From contig NZ_JAOTEN010000001.1 in the NCBI RefSeq assembly GCF_025628965.1, positions 434,001 to 498,000 of the forward strand: a stretch of DNA of 64,000 nt. Direction: 5' to 3'. Source of the stretch: Chryseobacterium gilvum. Lineage in GTDB: Bacteria; Bacteroidota; Bacteroidia; Flavobacteriales; Weeksellaceae. Each line of letters begins with the position of its first letter. Position 1 is the stretch's first letter. A program made the position numbers and the translations under genes. The notes below the pieces were generated by a model. The model made no database searches. It saw only the letters and a list, made by a program, of their open reading frames with translations, and was not told the origin of the DNA. This document shows positions 1 through 7,409 of the stretch, piece by piece.

Positions 1-744
1 CAACATATGTTCATTCAACACATCGAGCACATTTTCTTTATTTTGTTTGAAAATCGGAACCCACATTTCAGGATGTGATTTTGCCAATCGTACGGTACTT
101 GAAAAACCGGAACTTGCCAGCTGGAAAATAGTTTCCTCTTCTTTTTCTTTTTCGAGGACCGTATTGGCAAGCGCATAAGAAGAAAGATGTGAAATGTGCG
201 AAATGTAAGCCGTGTGCATGTCATGCGCTTCTGCGTTCATATACATCACGTGCATGTCAAGGTTTTTTATGATATTTTCTGCCAGAAGCAGCGCGTCTGC
301 TGCAGATTCTTCTTTATTGCAGATTACCCCGGCTTTTCCTGAAAAGCTTTCGGCAATGGCCGCTTTCGGTCCGCTGTTCTCGGTTCCCCACATCGGGTGA
401 AAGGCAACGAATCTGGATCTTTTCGGATGATTTTTGACAGCATCTACAATTCCTGCTTTGGTAGAACCTACATCCATCACCGTTTGCGACTCGGAGATTA
501 TATCTAAAACTTCCGGTAAAATTTTTCGCGTGACATCTACCGGAATAGCAATGATGATAACATCAGACTGCTGAATTCCGTTTTTTACATCTGTTTTTTC
601 ATCAATGATATTGAGATGTAATGCTTCGTCTAAGTTTTTATCACTGTTATCCATTCCGTAAATGAAATCAGCAATTCCTTTTTGTTTTAACTTTAATGCT
701 ATTGAGCCTCCGATTAAGCCGATTCCAACAATTCCTATTTTCAT
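1..744 (-). CDS. tyrA: Prephenate dehydrogenase (partial, N-terminal 248 residues)
   Basis: NAD(P)-dependent oxidative decarboxylation of prephenate to 4-hydroxyphenylpyruvate in tyrosine biosynthesis; cytoplasmic. The protein starts MKIGIVGIGLIGGSIALKL, a GxGxxG Rossmann fingerprint, and near residue 115 carries HPMWGTENSGP, the family's conserved HPM(A/W)G stretch. The C-terminal all-helical dimerisation part runs off the left edge, so completeness cannot be judged. The ATG at 744 is preceded by a hairpin with a U-run and a promoter box, so the gene begins its own transcript rather than reading through from the antiporter gene upstream. In related bacteria tyrA usually sits with other aromatic pathway genes; these would lie left of the window. 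Confidence 0.9.
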   Translation of the reverse strand, partial: MKIGIVGIGLIGGSIALKLKQKGIADFIYGMDNSDKNLDEALHLNIIDEKTDVKNGIQQSDVIIIAIPVDVTRKILPEVLDIISESQTVMDVGSTKAGIVDAVKNHPKRSRFVAFHPMWGTENSGPKAAIAESFSGKAGVICNKEESAADALLLAENIIKNLDMHVMYMNAEAHDMHTAYISHISHLSSYALANTVLEKEKEEETIFQLASSGFSSTVRLAKSHPEMWVPIFKQNKENVLDVLNEHML

Positions 745-766
745 TTTTTGAAGTATTAAATAAAAA

Positions 767-790
767 AAACCCCGTCCGAGAACGAGGTTT
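767..790 (-). terminator. Attenuator-like terminator in tyrA leader
   Basis: On the minus strand AAACCTCG and CGGGGTTT form an 8-bp stem (one G-U) with an 8-nt loop, followed by a run of eight T. It lies 22 nt upstream of the tyrA ATG and downstream of the tyrA promoter box, so it would stop transcription before tyrA unless disrupted. This is the position expected of an attenuator rather than of an end-of-gene terminator. Confidence 0.7.
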
Positions 791-803
791 CATGTTATGG
801 TCA

Positions 804-839
804 AGAATTTTTATCCCCGTGTTTGAGTTAAAAAATTCT
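804..839 (-). promoter_or_regulatory. Leader hairpin with possible antiterminator loop
   Basis: A perfect 9-bp stem (AGAATTTTT / AAAAATTCT) encloses an 18-nt loop that contains CACGGGG on the minus strand. That loop sequence duplicates the 3' arm of the downstream terminator (CGGGG), so it could pair with the terminator's 5' arm (CCTCG) and prevent termination. I found no convincing Phe/Tyr-rich leader peptide with an ATG start, so the trigger is unknown. Confidence 0.4.
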
Positions 840-871
840 ATAATGATGTTCTTTTTAATATTATTACAGCG

Positions 872-879
872 CAAAGATA
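872..879 (-). promoter_or_regulatory. Promoter -7 box for tyrA
   Basis: Minus-strand TATCTTTG matches the Bacteroidota primary sigma -7 consensus TAnnTTTG. It sits about 130 nt upstream of tyrA and just downstream of the antiporter terminator, giving a leader of roughly 120 nt that contains the two hairpins described here. No good -33 TTTG is seen. Confidence 0.55.
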
Positions 880-894
880 ATTATTTTCTATAAA

Positions 895-923
895 AAGACC
901 GAAACGAATACAGTTCCGGCCTT
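895..923 (-). terminator. Terminator of the antiporter gene
   Basis: AAGGCCGGAAC and GTTTCGGTCTT pair over 11 bp (with G-U pairs) around a 7-nt loop, followed by T-rich sequence on the minus strand, 25 nt past the antiporter stop codon. Confidence 0.7.
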
Positions 924-947
924 ATGCTATTTTAGGTTTGATATGAA

Positions 948-3236
948 TTATTGCGGATTTGAAATAATCAGCGTAGAAGGGATATCAGATAACCATAAGC
1001 TTTTGGTATCTATAAGGCTTCGCCAGCTTTTTTTGCTGATCAGCATCAGATCCTGCGTGTTTAAGAATTCTTTTTCGATCTTTTTTTCATTGTATAAAGT
1101 AATGTGATTAGGCGCTACCTGTTCTATGCTTCTGATTAGTTCTTTGACTTCAATATTGTTTCTGATCTGCCCTGCAACATCCAGAATAATGATCTGGGAA
1201 TTATTGTTGTTGATTAATCTTTTAGCATATTCCAGAAGGTAAAAATCACTCAGGTTAAAAATAGGGACAAAGACTTTATCAGCAGAAATAAATCCTTTAT
1301 CTACCAGAACGCCCACAGGAATATTGGTTTTGTCTAAAATTTGCAGCGTAAAATCGTCAAACGGAGAATTGTTGAAGATAGAACTTTTACCTTTTACGGT
1401 ATTCAGCAGCTTTTCAGGATTAATAATTTTTGTGGTAAATCCTAAAAGCCTTCCTAGTAAACTTCCTTCATACATTGATTTGCCAAGCATGATCAGAAGC
1501 AGGTCATAGTTTCCCTTATTTGAAATAGAGGTAAGATCACTTTCAATATCCGTAGAAGCTTTAAACAAGGTATTTACCTCAAGCTGCAGCTCATTGGAAG
1601 TTTCTATGATATTTCTAAACTGCTCTTTTTCATAATCTTCGATATCAAACGCATGCAGTTCATCAACCGGGGCAATATTCATGGCGGTTACACTTTTATT
1701 GCCGTTCATTTTCTGGGTAAAATTATCTGCCAGTTTCAGCAACGTACTTCCGGATTCTGCTGTTTCGAAAGACAAGAGCACTTTATATTTAGGATCATTG
1801 TCATCTTCATCGTCTTCCAGCATTGATTTTTTTCCTTTAAAAAGATAATTGATAAGATCGAGACACGGCCCCGTCATAAAGGTGGTAAATAATGCCATAA
1901 TCACCAACATTGCAAACAGTTCCGGGCCTAAAACTCCCAAATCATACCCGATATTGAGTACAATAAGCTCGGTAAGTCCTCTCGTATTCATCAATGCGCC
2001 TATTGTAAGGCTGTCTTTCCAGCTAAGTTTAAGAAACTTTGCGGTGAGCGCGCTTCCTACAAATTTTCCTGTAACGGCCGTTAAGATGATCAGTCCGCCG
2101 ATTTTCCAGAGATGCACGTCATTCAATAACCCGATCTGAGTTCTTAATCCGGTGAAAACGAAAAACAGCGGAAGCAATAATACCAATGCGACATCTTCTA
2201 TTTTTTCGATAAATAAATTTCTGAACTTTACGTTTTCCGGCATAATCGCACCTGCCATAAATGCCCCGAAAAGAGCATGAATCCCAATCACTTCCGTGGC
2301 ATAAGAAGAGATAATCAGAATTAAGAAAAACACCGCAACCAGCGCTTTGCTGATAAACCCCTTTCCTTTTTGTGATTCTGCGATTTTATTAAGAAACGGC
2401 CGTACCGCTTTTATCATGATAAAAACATACAGAATGGCCATCAGAATTACAAATACAGATCCTGAAAAAGATCCTGCTTTTACTACAGCAATTACCGCTG
2501 CTAAAATACACCATGCCGTAATATCATCTGCAGCGGCGCAGGTAATCACAACAGTCCCTATTTTTGTTTTATGAAGATTCCGTTCCTGAACGATTCTCGC
2601 TAAAACAGGGAATGCGGTAATGCTCATCGCAATGGCGATAAACAAGGCAAATGAGCTGAACTGAATGCCTTCCGGTGCAAATTCTTTATAAATAAAATAA
2701 GAAAGACCGACACCCAATGCAAAGGGAATGATGATACTTGCATGACTGATCACAACAGCGTCGTGCGCTTTTTTTCTCAGAATGGTTAAATCAAGTTCCA
2801 TCCCGACGATGTACATAAACAGGATCAGGCCGATCTGGCTCAAAAACTGTAAGTTGGGTAAAGATTCTTTAGGAAAAATAAAAGCAGAAAGTTCAGGAAA
2901 ATACATTCCGAAAAGGGAAGGGCCTAAAACAATCCCTGCAATCATTTCGCCAATTACTGAGGGTTGTTTCAGTTTAACGCAAATCCATCCGAAAAGTTTT
3001 GCGACCAGAATAATGGTTACAATCTGCGCCAGCAAAAGTGCTAAAGGATGATGAAGATTGGTCATAAAAGAATCTGCAAAATTCTCCCACATCGTAGAGC
3101 CGCTCGTTTTAACCGGGGCCAGATTTTCTCCGATTTCCAATGTTTTGCCTTCGATAAAAAACCAATACATCAGACACGAAAAGAACGTAATTGTTGCAAC
3201 GTAAAAGATGATATTTTTATATTTCCCCATAATCAT
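948..3236 (-). CDS. CPA2-family cation/proton antiporter with C-terminal stress-like domain
   Basis: Inner-membrane monovalent cation/H+ antiporter. After one N-terminal membrane segment (about residues 7-30) there is a multi-spanning Na+/H+ exchanger core (about 60-460) containing AAADDITAW; the paired aspartates are typical of electrogenic CPA2 members such as NapA. Residues about 465-762 are soluble and look like a cytoplasmic regulatory region resembling tandem universal-stress-type domains; that assignment is weaker. The open frame extends to a TTG at 3242, but ATG codons lie at 3236 and 3230; either could be the start. It is monocistronic, flanked by a terminator downstream. The ion specificity (Na+, K+ or Li+) cannot be read from sequence. 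Confidence 0.85.
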   Translation of the reverse strand: MIMGKYKNIIFYVATITFFSCLMYWFFIEGKTLEIGENLAPVKTSGSTMWENFADSFMTNLHHPLALLLAQIVTIILVAKLFGWICVKLKQPSVIGEMIAGIVLGPSLFGMYFPELSAFIFPKESLPNLQFLSQIGLILFMYIVGMELDLTILRKKAHDAVVISHASIIIPFALGVGLSYFIYKEFAPEGIQFSSFALFIAIAMSITAFPVLARIVQERNLHKTKIGTVVITCAAADDITAWCILAAVIAVVKAGSFSGSVFVILMAILYVFIMIKAVRPFLNKIAESQKGKGFISKALVAVFFLILIISSYATEVIGIHALFGAFMAGAIMPENVKFRNLFIEKIEDVALVLLLPLFFVFTGLRTQIGLLNDVHLWKIGGLIILTAVTGKFVGSALTAKFLKLSWKDSLTIGALMNTRGLTELIVLNIGYDLGVLGPELFAMLVIMALFTTFMTGPCLDLINYLFKGKKSMLEDDEDDNDPKYKVLLSFETAESGSTLLKLADNFTQKMNGNKSVTAMNIAPVDELHAFDIEDYEKEQFRNIIETSNELQLEVNTLFKASTDIESDLTSISNKGNYDLLLIMLGKSMYEGSLLGRLLGFTTKIINPEKLLNTVKGKSSIFNNSPFDDFTLQILDKTNIPVGVLVDKGFISADKVFVPIFNLSDFYLLEYAKRLINNNNSQIIILDVAGQIRNNIEVKELIRSIEQVAPNHITLYNEKKIEKEFLNTQDLMLISKKSWRSLIDTKSLWLSDIPSTLIISNPQ

Positions 3237-3330
3237 AATCAATTATATCATGTAAATTTCTAAAGAATAAACGGATGATCATCATATTTTTTTTTAAATG
3301 TAATGAATATCCTGAATTATGTAATAAAAG

Positions 3331-3720
3331 TCACCTGAAACGGTAACCGAGCCCTACACCCATTTCCCATTTCCCGTTCTGAGCAGCCGTTTTAGCATTA
3401 TAATAAAACGGAATCTGGAACACTATTTTTCTGTATATTATGGCAAATCCTGCTCCGAGATTTGGAGTTACCATACTGTTTTTGGTTCCGGATGAATGAT
3501 CTTCCTTTATCCTTAATGAAGGAAGCATTCCCAACATATATTTAGTTTTTTTATGCGTAAAACTTACATTAGGCCCTGTAAAATTAATAAATGCACCGTG
3601 GTCTACATATCCTGCAACAGCGGTGCCGTCAAAGAATGCGAGGTTTACAGAATCTGTATTTTCCTGGGCAAGGAATAAGGCAGAAATCAACAATGCGGTT
3701 ATTGTGAAACTTTTTCTCAT
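3331..3720 (-). CDS. Small secreted protein, possible outer-membrane beta-barrel fragment
   Basis: 129 residues with a signal peptide (MRKSFTITALLISALFLA). The mature part has alternating polar and hydrophobic residues and ends in GVGLGYRFR, reminiscent of the last strand of an outer-membrane barrel, but it is too short for a full barrel with confidence. It lies 105 nt downstream of the LytTR regulator gene on the same strand, so it could be its target or an independent unit. I do not recognise the family. Confidence 0.6.
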   Translation of the reverse strand: MRKSFTITALLISALFLAQENTDSVNLAFFDGTAVAGYVDHGAFINFTGPNVSFTHKKTKYMLGMLPSLRIKEDHSSGTKNSMVTPNLGAGFAIIYRKIVFQIPFYYNAKTAAQNGKWEMGVGLGYRFR

Positions 3721-3824
3721 GAGAATTTTAAAATTTCATAAAATTAGCAGTATGATTTCTTCTAAATACATCGATGTAAACAAAAGGTTATATTTTGAAG
3801 CGAAAGTGTGATGGTCTGAAAGAT

Positions 3825-4544
3825 TTACTTTTCGAAAAGCTTTCTCAGGGAAGTTCTGTAGGTGTCTCCAATCTGGAGTTTAAGATATTGATCTCCTTCA
3901 GCAGGAACTGCAGTAATAATCTCATTGGTAGAAAATACTTTGATGGCTGAGACGGCAATGATCTCTTTTTTGTTAACCTGTGCAAAATCTTTTGAGGGTA
4001 ACATTTCCAGCAGTGATCTGAAGCTGAGATTTTTCAGAACGATTGCAGCACCGTCTTTCAAAACAATATCTTTGTCGCGGCTGTCAATTTCTGAAGTTTT
4101 AATGTAAACAATCTGATCTGTAAAAATAATGGTTTTCCCGATATTGGTATTCCATTCTATAAAATCCTTTGTCTGGGGTACGGTGCTGATTTCCTTAATT
4201 TTTTCAAATGCCTGTACCAATCTTTCTTTTTTGATGGGTTTTCTCACGTAATCTACTACATTCAGGTCAAAAGCTTCTGCTGCGTATTCTTTGTAAGCTG
4301 TGGTAAAGATTATTTTTTTGGAGCCGGAAATGAGTTCTGCTACCTGAAGTCCCGTCATTCCGGGCATTTCGATGTCTAAAATACATACATCGCAATCTAG
4401 GCCTTCAACTTCATTTAAAAAGGTTTTAGGATCATTGAAAGCTTTGATTACTTCTACATTTTCGATCTGTTCGCAGAGAAGTTTGAGATAGCTTATTGCA
4501 AGAAGCTCGTCATCGAGTATAACGCATTTTATCGTAGAATTCAC
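3825..4544 (-). CDS. LytTR-family response regulator
   Basis: 239 residues: a receiver domain (about 5-120) with the phosphoacceptor aspartate in CILDIEMPG and the switch/lysine region TTAYKEYAAEAF...YVRKPIKK, then a LytTR DNA-binding domain (about 135-239). The family binds DNA as a transcription regulator. The frame starts at a GTG and overlaps the 3' end of the kinase gene by 35 nt, which implies translational coupling with it. No candidate binding site was identified. The neighbouring 129-residue envelope protein and alanine dehydrogenase are obvious candidates for regulation by position only. Confidence 0.9.
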   Translation of the reverse strand: MNSTIKCVILDDELLAISYLKLLCEQIENVEVIKAFNDPKTFLNEVEGLDCDVCILDIEMPGMTGLQVAELISGSKKIIFTTAYKEYAAEAFDLNVVDYVRKPIKKERLVQAFEKIKEISTVPQTKDFIEWNTNIGKTIIFTDQIVYIKTSEIDSRDKDIVLKDGAAIVLKNLSFRSLLEMLPSKDFAQVNKKEIIAVSAIKVFSTNEIITAVPAEGDQYLKLQIGDTYRTSLRKLFEK

Positions 4545-5283
4545 CTAAGTTTATTTTTAATTCTGCTGTGAAGATACCGTTTTTTGAGCTTTTGCTGATA
4601 TGATAAAAGTTTTGATAGATCATTTTTAATCTCTGATCCAAAGACTGGCTGCCAAAGCCGCTTTTTTCCTTTTCAAGAATGTTTTTCAGCGAAGCTTTAT
4701 TGCTTACTTTCATGGTAAAAACTCTTTCCTCAAGTTCCATATGTATAGCAATAAAAGAATCCTGCGCCAAAAAATCGGTATGTTTGAAAGCATTTTCGAT
4801 GAGGTCTACGGAAATGAGCGGTGCAAGAACCTTTTCTTCATAAATGGGGTCTGATTTGTCGATCTTTGATTTAATTCTAAAATCAAAAAGCGGATTAACT
4901 TTAATTTTATTAATCTCAATCAGGCTTAATGCAAAGCCGAATTCTTCTTTCGGGCTTACAAATTTATGATTGCTTTCATATAGGATATAATCCAGAACGT
5001 TGGCCAGTTTATCCAGAGACATGTACGTTTGGTAAGCATGTGACTGTACAGAATTGAGAATGTTTTTAAATAAATGAGGATTGAGCTTATTACCGATCTG
5101 CTCCAGCTGAACATCGTTTAATCTTTGTTCGATCAGGCTGTTGGCTTCTGAAAGTTTATTATTGTTCTGTTTGATTTTCCGGTTTTGGATCCACAAATAA
5201 ATGCTTATGGTGAGAAAAAAGAATACGGCAAATACTCCTATAAAAATCAAATGATCTTGAATCATGTAATAATTGCCGTCCAT
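4510..5283 (-). CDS. LytS/YehU-type sensor histidine kinase
   Basis: 257 residues. One membrane segment near residues 9-30, a short coiled-coil linker, then a His_kinase domain with the phosphoacceptor histidine in NKLNPHLFKNILNSVQSH and an ATP-binding region with N-box LIENAFKHT and glycine-rich GFGSQSLDQRL. There is no periplasmic sensor domain, so the signal is likely sensed in the membrane, by the linker, or by a partner protein. It starts 7 nt after the DUF4258-like gene and overlaps its partner regulator, forming a two-component pair within the alanine dehydrogenase transcription unit. Confidence 0.88.
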   Translation of the reverse strand: MDGNYYMIQDHLIFIGVFAVFFFLTISIYLWIQNRKIKQNNNKLSEANSLIEQRLNDVQLEQIGNKLNPHLFKNILNSVQSHAYQTYMSLDKLANVLDYILYESNHKFVSPKEEFGFALSLIEINKIKVNPLFDFRIKSKIDKSDPIYEEKVLAPLISVDLIENAFKHTDFLAQDSFIAIHMELEERVFTMKVSNKASLKNILEKEKSGFGSQSLDQRLKMIYQNFYHISKSSKNGIFTAELKINLGEFYDKMRYTR

Positions 5284-5290
5284 TGAAAAA

Positions 5291-5662
5291 TTATTTTAAC
5301 TTTTTCAGGGTGTTGAACACTGCATTTTCTTTGCACTTTTCAAAAGTAATCTCATATTTCGGATGGGTTTCCGGGTATACCAAAACATAATCCGGACAAG
5401 GTTTTTGCTGCGCATGGCTGCGCTCAAAATCTATTTTTCCTTTGGTAATGATACTGTCTTTTATAAATTTATCGCTGATTTTCAGTGTATTCATTTCAGC
5501 TTTGAAATTTTCGGAATAGGTAAAATCTTTAGACAGTGTTTCTGCAATAACGCGGCTGTTCGGAAGATATCCGCTGCAGCTTGCGCCTTTTTTGTTTAAA
5601 ATAAAAAATACGATGACAAGTCCCGGAATGAGACCGATAAGGTAAAATTTCAGCTTTTTCAT
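5291..5662 (-). CDS. DUF4258-like membrane-anchored protein
   Basis: 123 residues with an N-terminal hydrophobic segment (about 6-23), then a small soluble domain. The CxGYLPNSRVI and KGKIDFERS segments resemble the flavobacterial DUF4258 family (pattern C..YxPNxRVL and VDFDxS) as I remember it; this is pattern recall, not a search. Its start overlaps the stop of alanine dehydrogenase (TAATG), showing translational coupling, and the kinase gene follows after 7 nt. A linking role between the enzyme and the kinase is possible but unproven. Confidence 0.7.
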   Translation of the reverse strand: MKKLKFYLIGLIPGLVIVFFILNKKGASCSGYLPNSRVIAETLSKDFTYSENFKAEMNTLKISDKFIKDSIITKGKIDFERSHAQQKPCPDYVLVYPETHPKYEITFEKCKENAVFNTLKKLK

Positions 5663-6855
5663 TAGAAAATTAAAAGATTGATATCATGATAGGTAAGTCC
5701 GAAACGGTCGCAGATGATTTTCTTGGTATGTCGTCCTTTGTACATATACAAACTCTGTTTCATTTCGTTTTTGCGGATCAGCATGTTTTCAAAACCGCCT
5801 TCTTCGTCGTAATTTAAGATATAGGATAGGAAAAAGTTTGAAATCGCTTTGGTCGTCGTTCTCGGCATTTTCGAGGTGAGATTCGGAAGCCCGCAATGGA
5901 TTACCCCATGTTTAATGATATATGGATCATCCATCGTGGTAAGCTCAGAAGTTTCAATCACCTTACCGTTATCAATGGCGATATCTATGATCACACTGCC
6001 TTTTTTCATTTTCATCACCATTTCTTCGGTAACGATGGGTTGCATATTCAGCCTTGGAAGTGCGCCGATCACCACATCTGCACGTCTAAGGCTTTTACTA
6101 AGCTCTTTAGGATCAATAATGGAAGTGGGAACTCTGCTGTCAACCAAGGTATGAAGCCTTCTGAGTTTTGATAATGAATTGTCAAAAACCTTTACACTTG
6201 CGCCTAAACCGATGGCAGCTTTCGTGGCAAATTCACCTACGATTCCGGCTCCTAAAACGACTACTTCAGTCGGCCTTACTCCTGTAATCCCGCCTAACAT
6301 TAATCCGTTGGATAATGCCAATAATTCTGATGCATATAAAATGGAAACCGATCCTGCGATCTCACCTATGAGGCGAACTAAAGCAAGCTGTTTGTATTCG
6401 TCAACAATAAATTCAAAAGCAATGGCATTGATTTTTTTCTCTGCCATTTTTATAAAATAATCTTTGTCTCTCAGGTTAATCTGAAGCGCAGAAACGAGGT
6501 AACTGTTGGGTTTGAAAAAATCAATTTCCTCTTCTGTGGGTGGGTTTATTTTAAGAACCAGATCCTGTCCGAAAGCTTCTTTAGGATCATTGGTAATTTT
6601 TGCCCCTGATTCTGAATACTGTAAATCGGTAAAAAATGAGCATTCTCCTGCTCCGGATTCCACAATAATTTCATGGCCGTGTTCTACTAAAACCTGTACC
6701 GCATCCGGTGTGATGCAAGTTCTTCTTTCATTAAGGCAGGTTTCTTTAGGGATTCCTATGCCGAATTGTTTGCCTTTTTTTATGACCTCAAGTTTTTCTT
6801 CTTTCGGGATCAGCTCTTCTTCAGTGAAAGGGGTAAAAATATTGGTAGTACTCAT
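5662..6855 (-). CDS. ald: Alanine dehydrogenase
   Basis: Cytoplasmic NAD-dependent interconversion of L-alanine with pyruvate and ammonia. The 397-residue protein has the AlaDh/PNT N-terminal domain (GIPKETCLNERRTCITPDA) after a 30-residue extension, and an NAD-binding Rossmann fold with VVLGAGIVGEFATKAA near residue 200. The set of motifs also fits the transhydrogenase alpha family, but the length and single-gene form favour Ald. It is the first gene of a minus-strand unit with the DUF4258-like protein and the LytS/LytTR pair. A TATCTTTG box 53 nt upstream is its likely promoter. Confidence 0.85.
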   Translation of the reverse strand: MSTTNIFTPFTEEELIPKEEKLEVIKKGKQFGIGIPKETCLNERRTCITPDAVQVLVEHGHEIIVESGAGECSFFTDLQYSESGAKITNDPKEAFGQDLVLKINPPTEEEIDFFKPNSYLVSALQINLRDKDYFIKMAEKKINAIAFEFIVDEYKQLALVRLIGEIAGSVSILYASELLALSNGLMLGGITGVRPTEVVVLGAGIVGEFATKAAIGLGASVKVFDNSLSKLRRLHTLVDSRVPTSIIDPKELSKSLRRADVVIGALPRLNMQPIVTEEMVMKMKKGSVIIDIAIDNGKVIETSELTTMDDPYIIKHGVIHCGLPNLTSKMPRTTTKAISNFFLSYILNYDEEGGFENMLIRKNEMKQSLYMYKGRHTKKIICDRFGLTYHDINLLIF

Positions 6856-6907
6856 TTTTTAAACTAACTTATAACTTCAGACAATGATTTTATTTGATTT
6901 CTTCAGG

Positions 6908-6915
6908 CAAAGATA
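6908..6915 (-). promoter_or_regulatory. Promoter -7 box for ald operon
   Basis: Minus-strand TATCTTTG fits TAnnTTTG and lies about 53 nt upstream of the ald ATG, after the end of tsaE. A 45-nt leader would result. Confidence 0.5.
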
Positions 6916-6923
6916 CATATTAT

Positions 6924-7331
6924 TTAGTCGAATGTAATTTCACGTGTATCACCTGTATTATGAATGCTCATCGTATGAAAACCTACATCATAAAGCTCAT
7001 CTTCGTACACTTCCGGCCATTCTATAATGCATAAAAAAGCGTTGTCGAGATACTCTTCAATCCCGATATCATAGGCTTCCTCAATATTTTTCAAACGGTA
7101 CAGATCAAAATGAAAAACCTTTCCTTTTGGCGTATTGTATTCATTGACAATAGAATACGTAGGAGAGTTTACTTCATCCTGGCTTTCTAAATTTTTTAGT
7201 AAAAATTGAGTAAAAGTCGTTTTTCCTGCACCCAGGTTTCCTTTTAATAAAAGAATTGGATGTTTGAGCTGAGATTGTACTTCATCAGCAATTTTTTGCC
7301 AGTCATTCACACTTTTTATAGTAAATTGCAT
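6924..7331 (-). CDS. tsaE: tRNA threonylcarbamoyladenosine biosynthesis ATPase TsaE
   Basis: P-loop ATPase that works with TsaB and TsaD to make t6A at position 37 of ANN-decoding tRNAs. Walker A is LKGNLGAGKTTFTQF near residue 35, followed by SPTYSIVNEY and FHFDLYRL typical of the family; the usual WPE motif appears as IIEWPEVYE. The frame can be extended to a TTG at 7349, but that codon lies inside a TAATTTTG promoter box, so the ATG at 7331 (135 residues, starting MQFTIKSV) is preferred. It is divergent from dnaG. Confidence 0.9.
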   Translation of the reverse strand: MQFTIKSVNDWQKIADEVQSQLKHPILLLKGNLGAGKTTFTQFLLKNLESQDEVNSPTYSIVNEYNTPKGKVFHFDLYRLKNIEEAYDIGIEEYLDNAFLCIIEWPEVYEDELYDVGFHTMSIHNTGDTREITFD

Positions 7332-7346
7332 ACAAGTAATTTGATG

Positions 7347-7354
7347 CAAAATTA
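7347..7354 (-). promoter_or_regulatory. Promoter -7 box for tsaE
   Basis: Minus-strand TAATTTTG fits TAnnTTTG; the tsaE ATG follows 15 nt later, giving a leader of about 10 nt with no room for a strong Shine-Dalgarno. Confidence 0.5.
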
Positions 7355-7366
7355 ATTATAAACTAT

Positions 7367-7374
7367 TACATTTG
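7367..7374 (+). promoter_or_regulatory. Promoter -7 box for dnaG
   Basis: TACATTTG fits TAnnTTTG, with a TTG at 7341-7343 as a loose -33 element. It lies back to back with the tsaE box, so the two genes share a 78-bp divergent control region. Confidence 0.5.
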
Positions 7375-7409
7375 TATCAGCTAAATTTCTATTTTAGAAT
7401 TTTTACCAC

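Noticed and set aside
668..874. 68-residue minus-strand frame through the tyrA leader and start
   Set aside because: It begins with a TTG inside the promoter box, crosses the terminator hairpin and overlaps tyrA in another frame.
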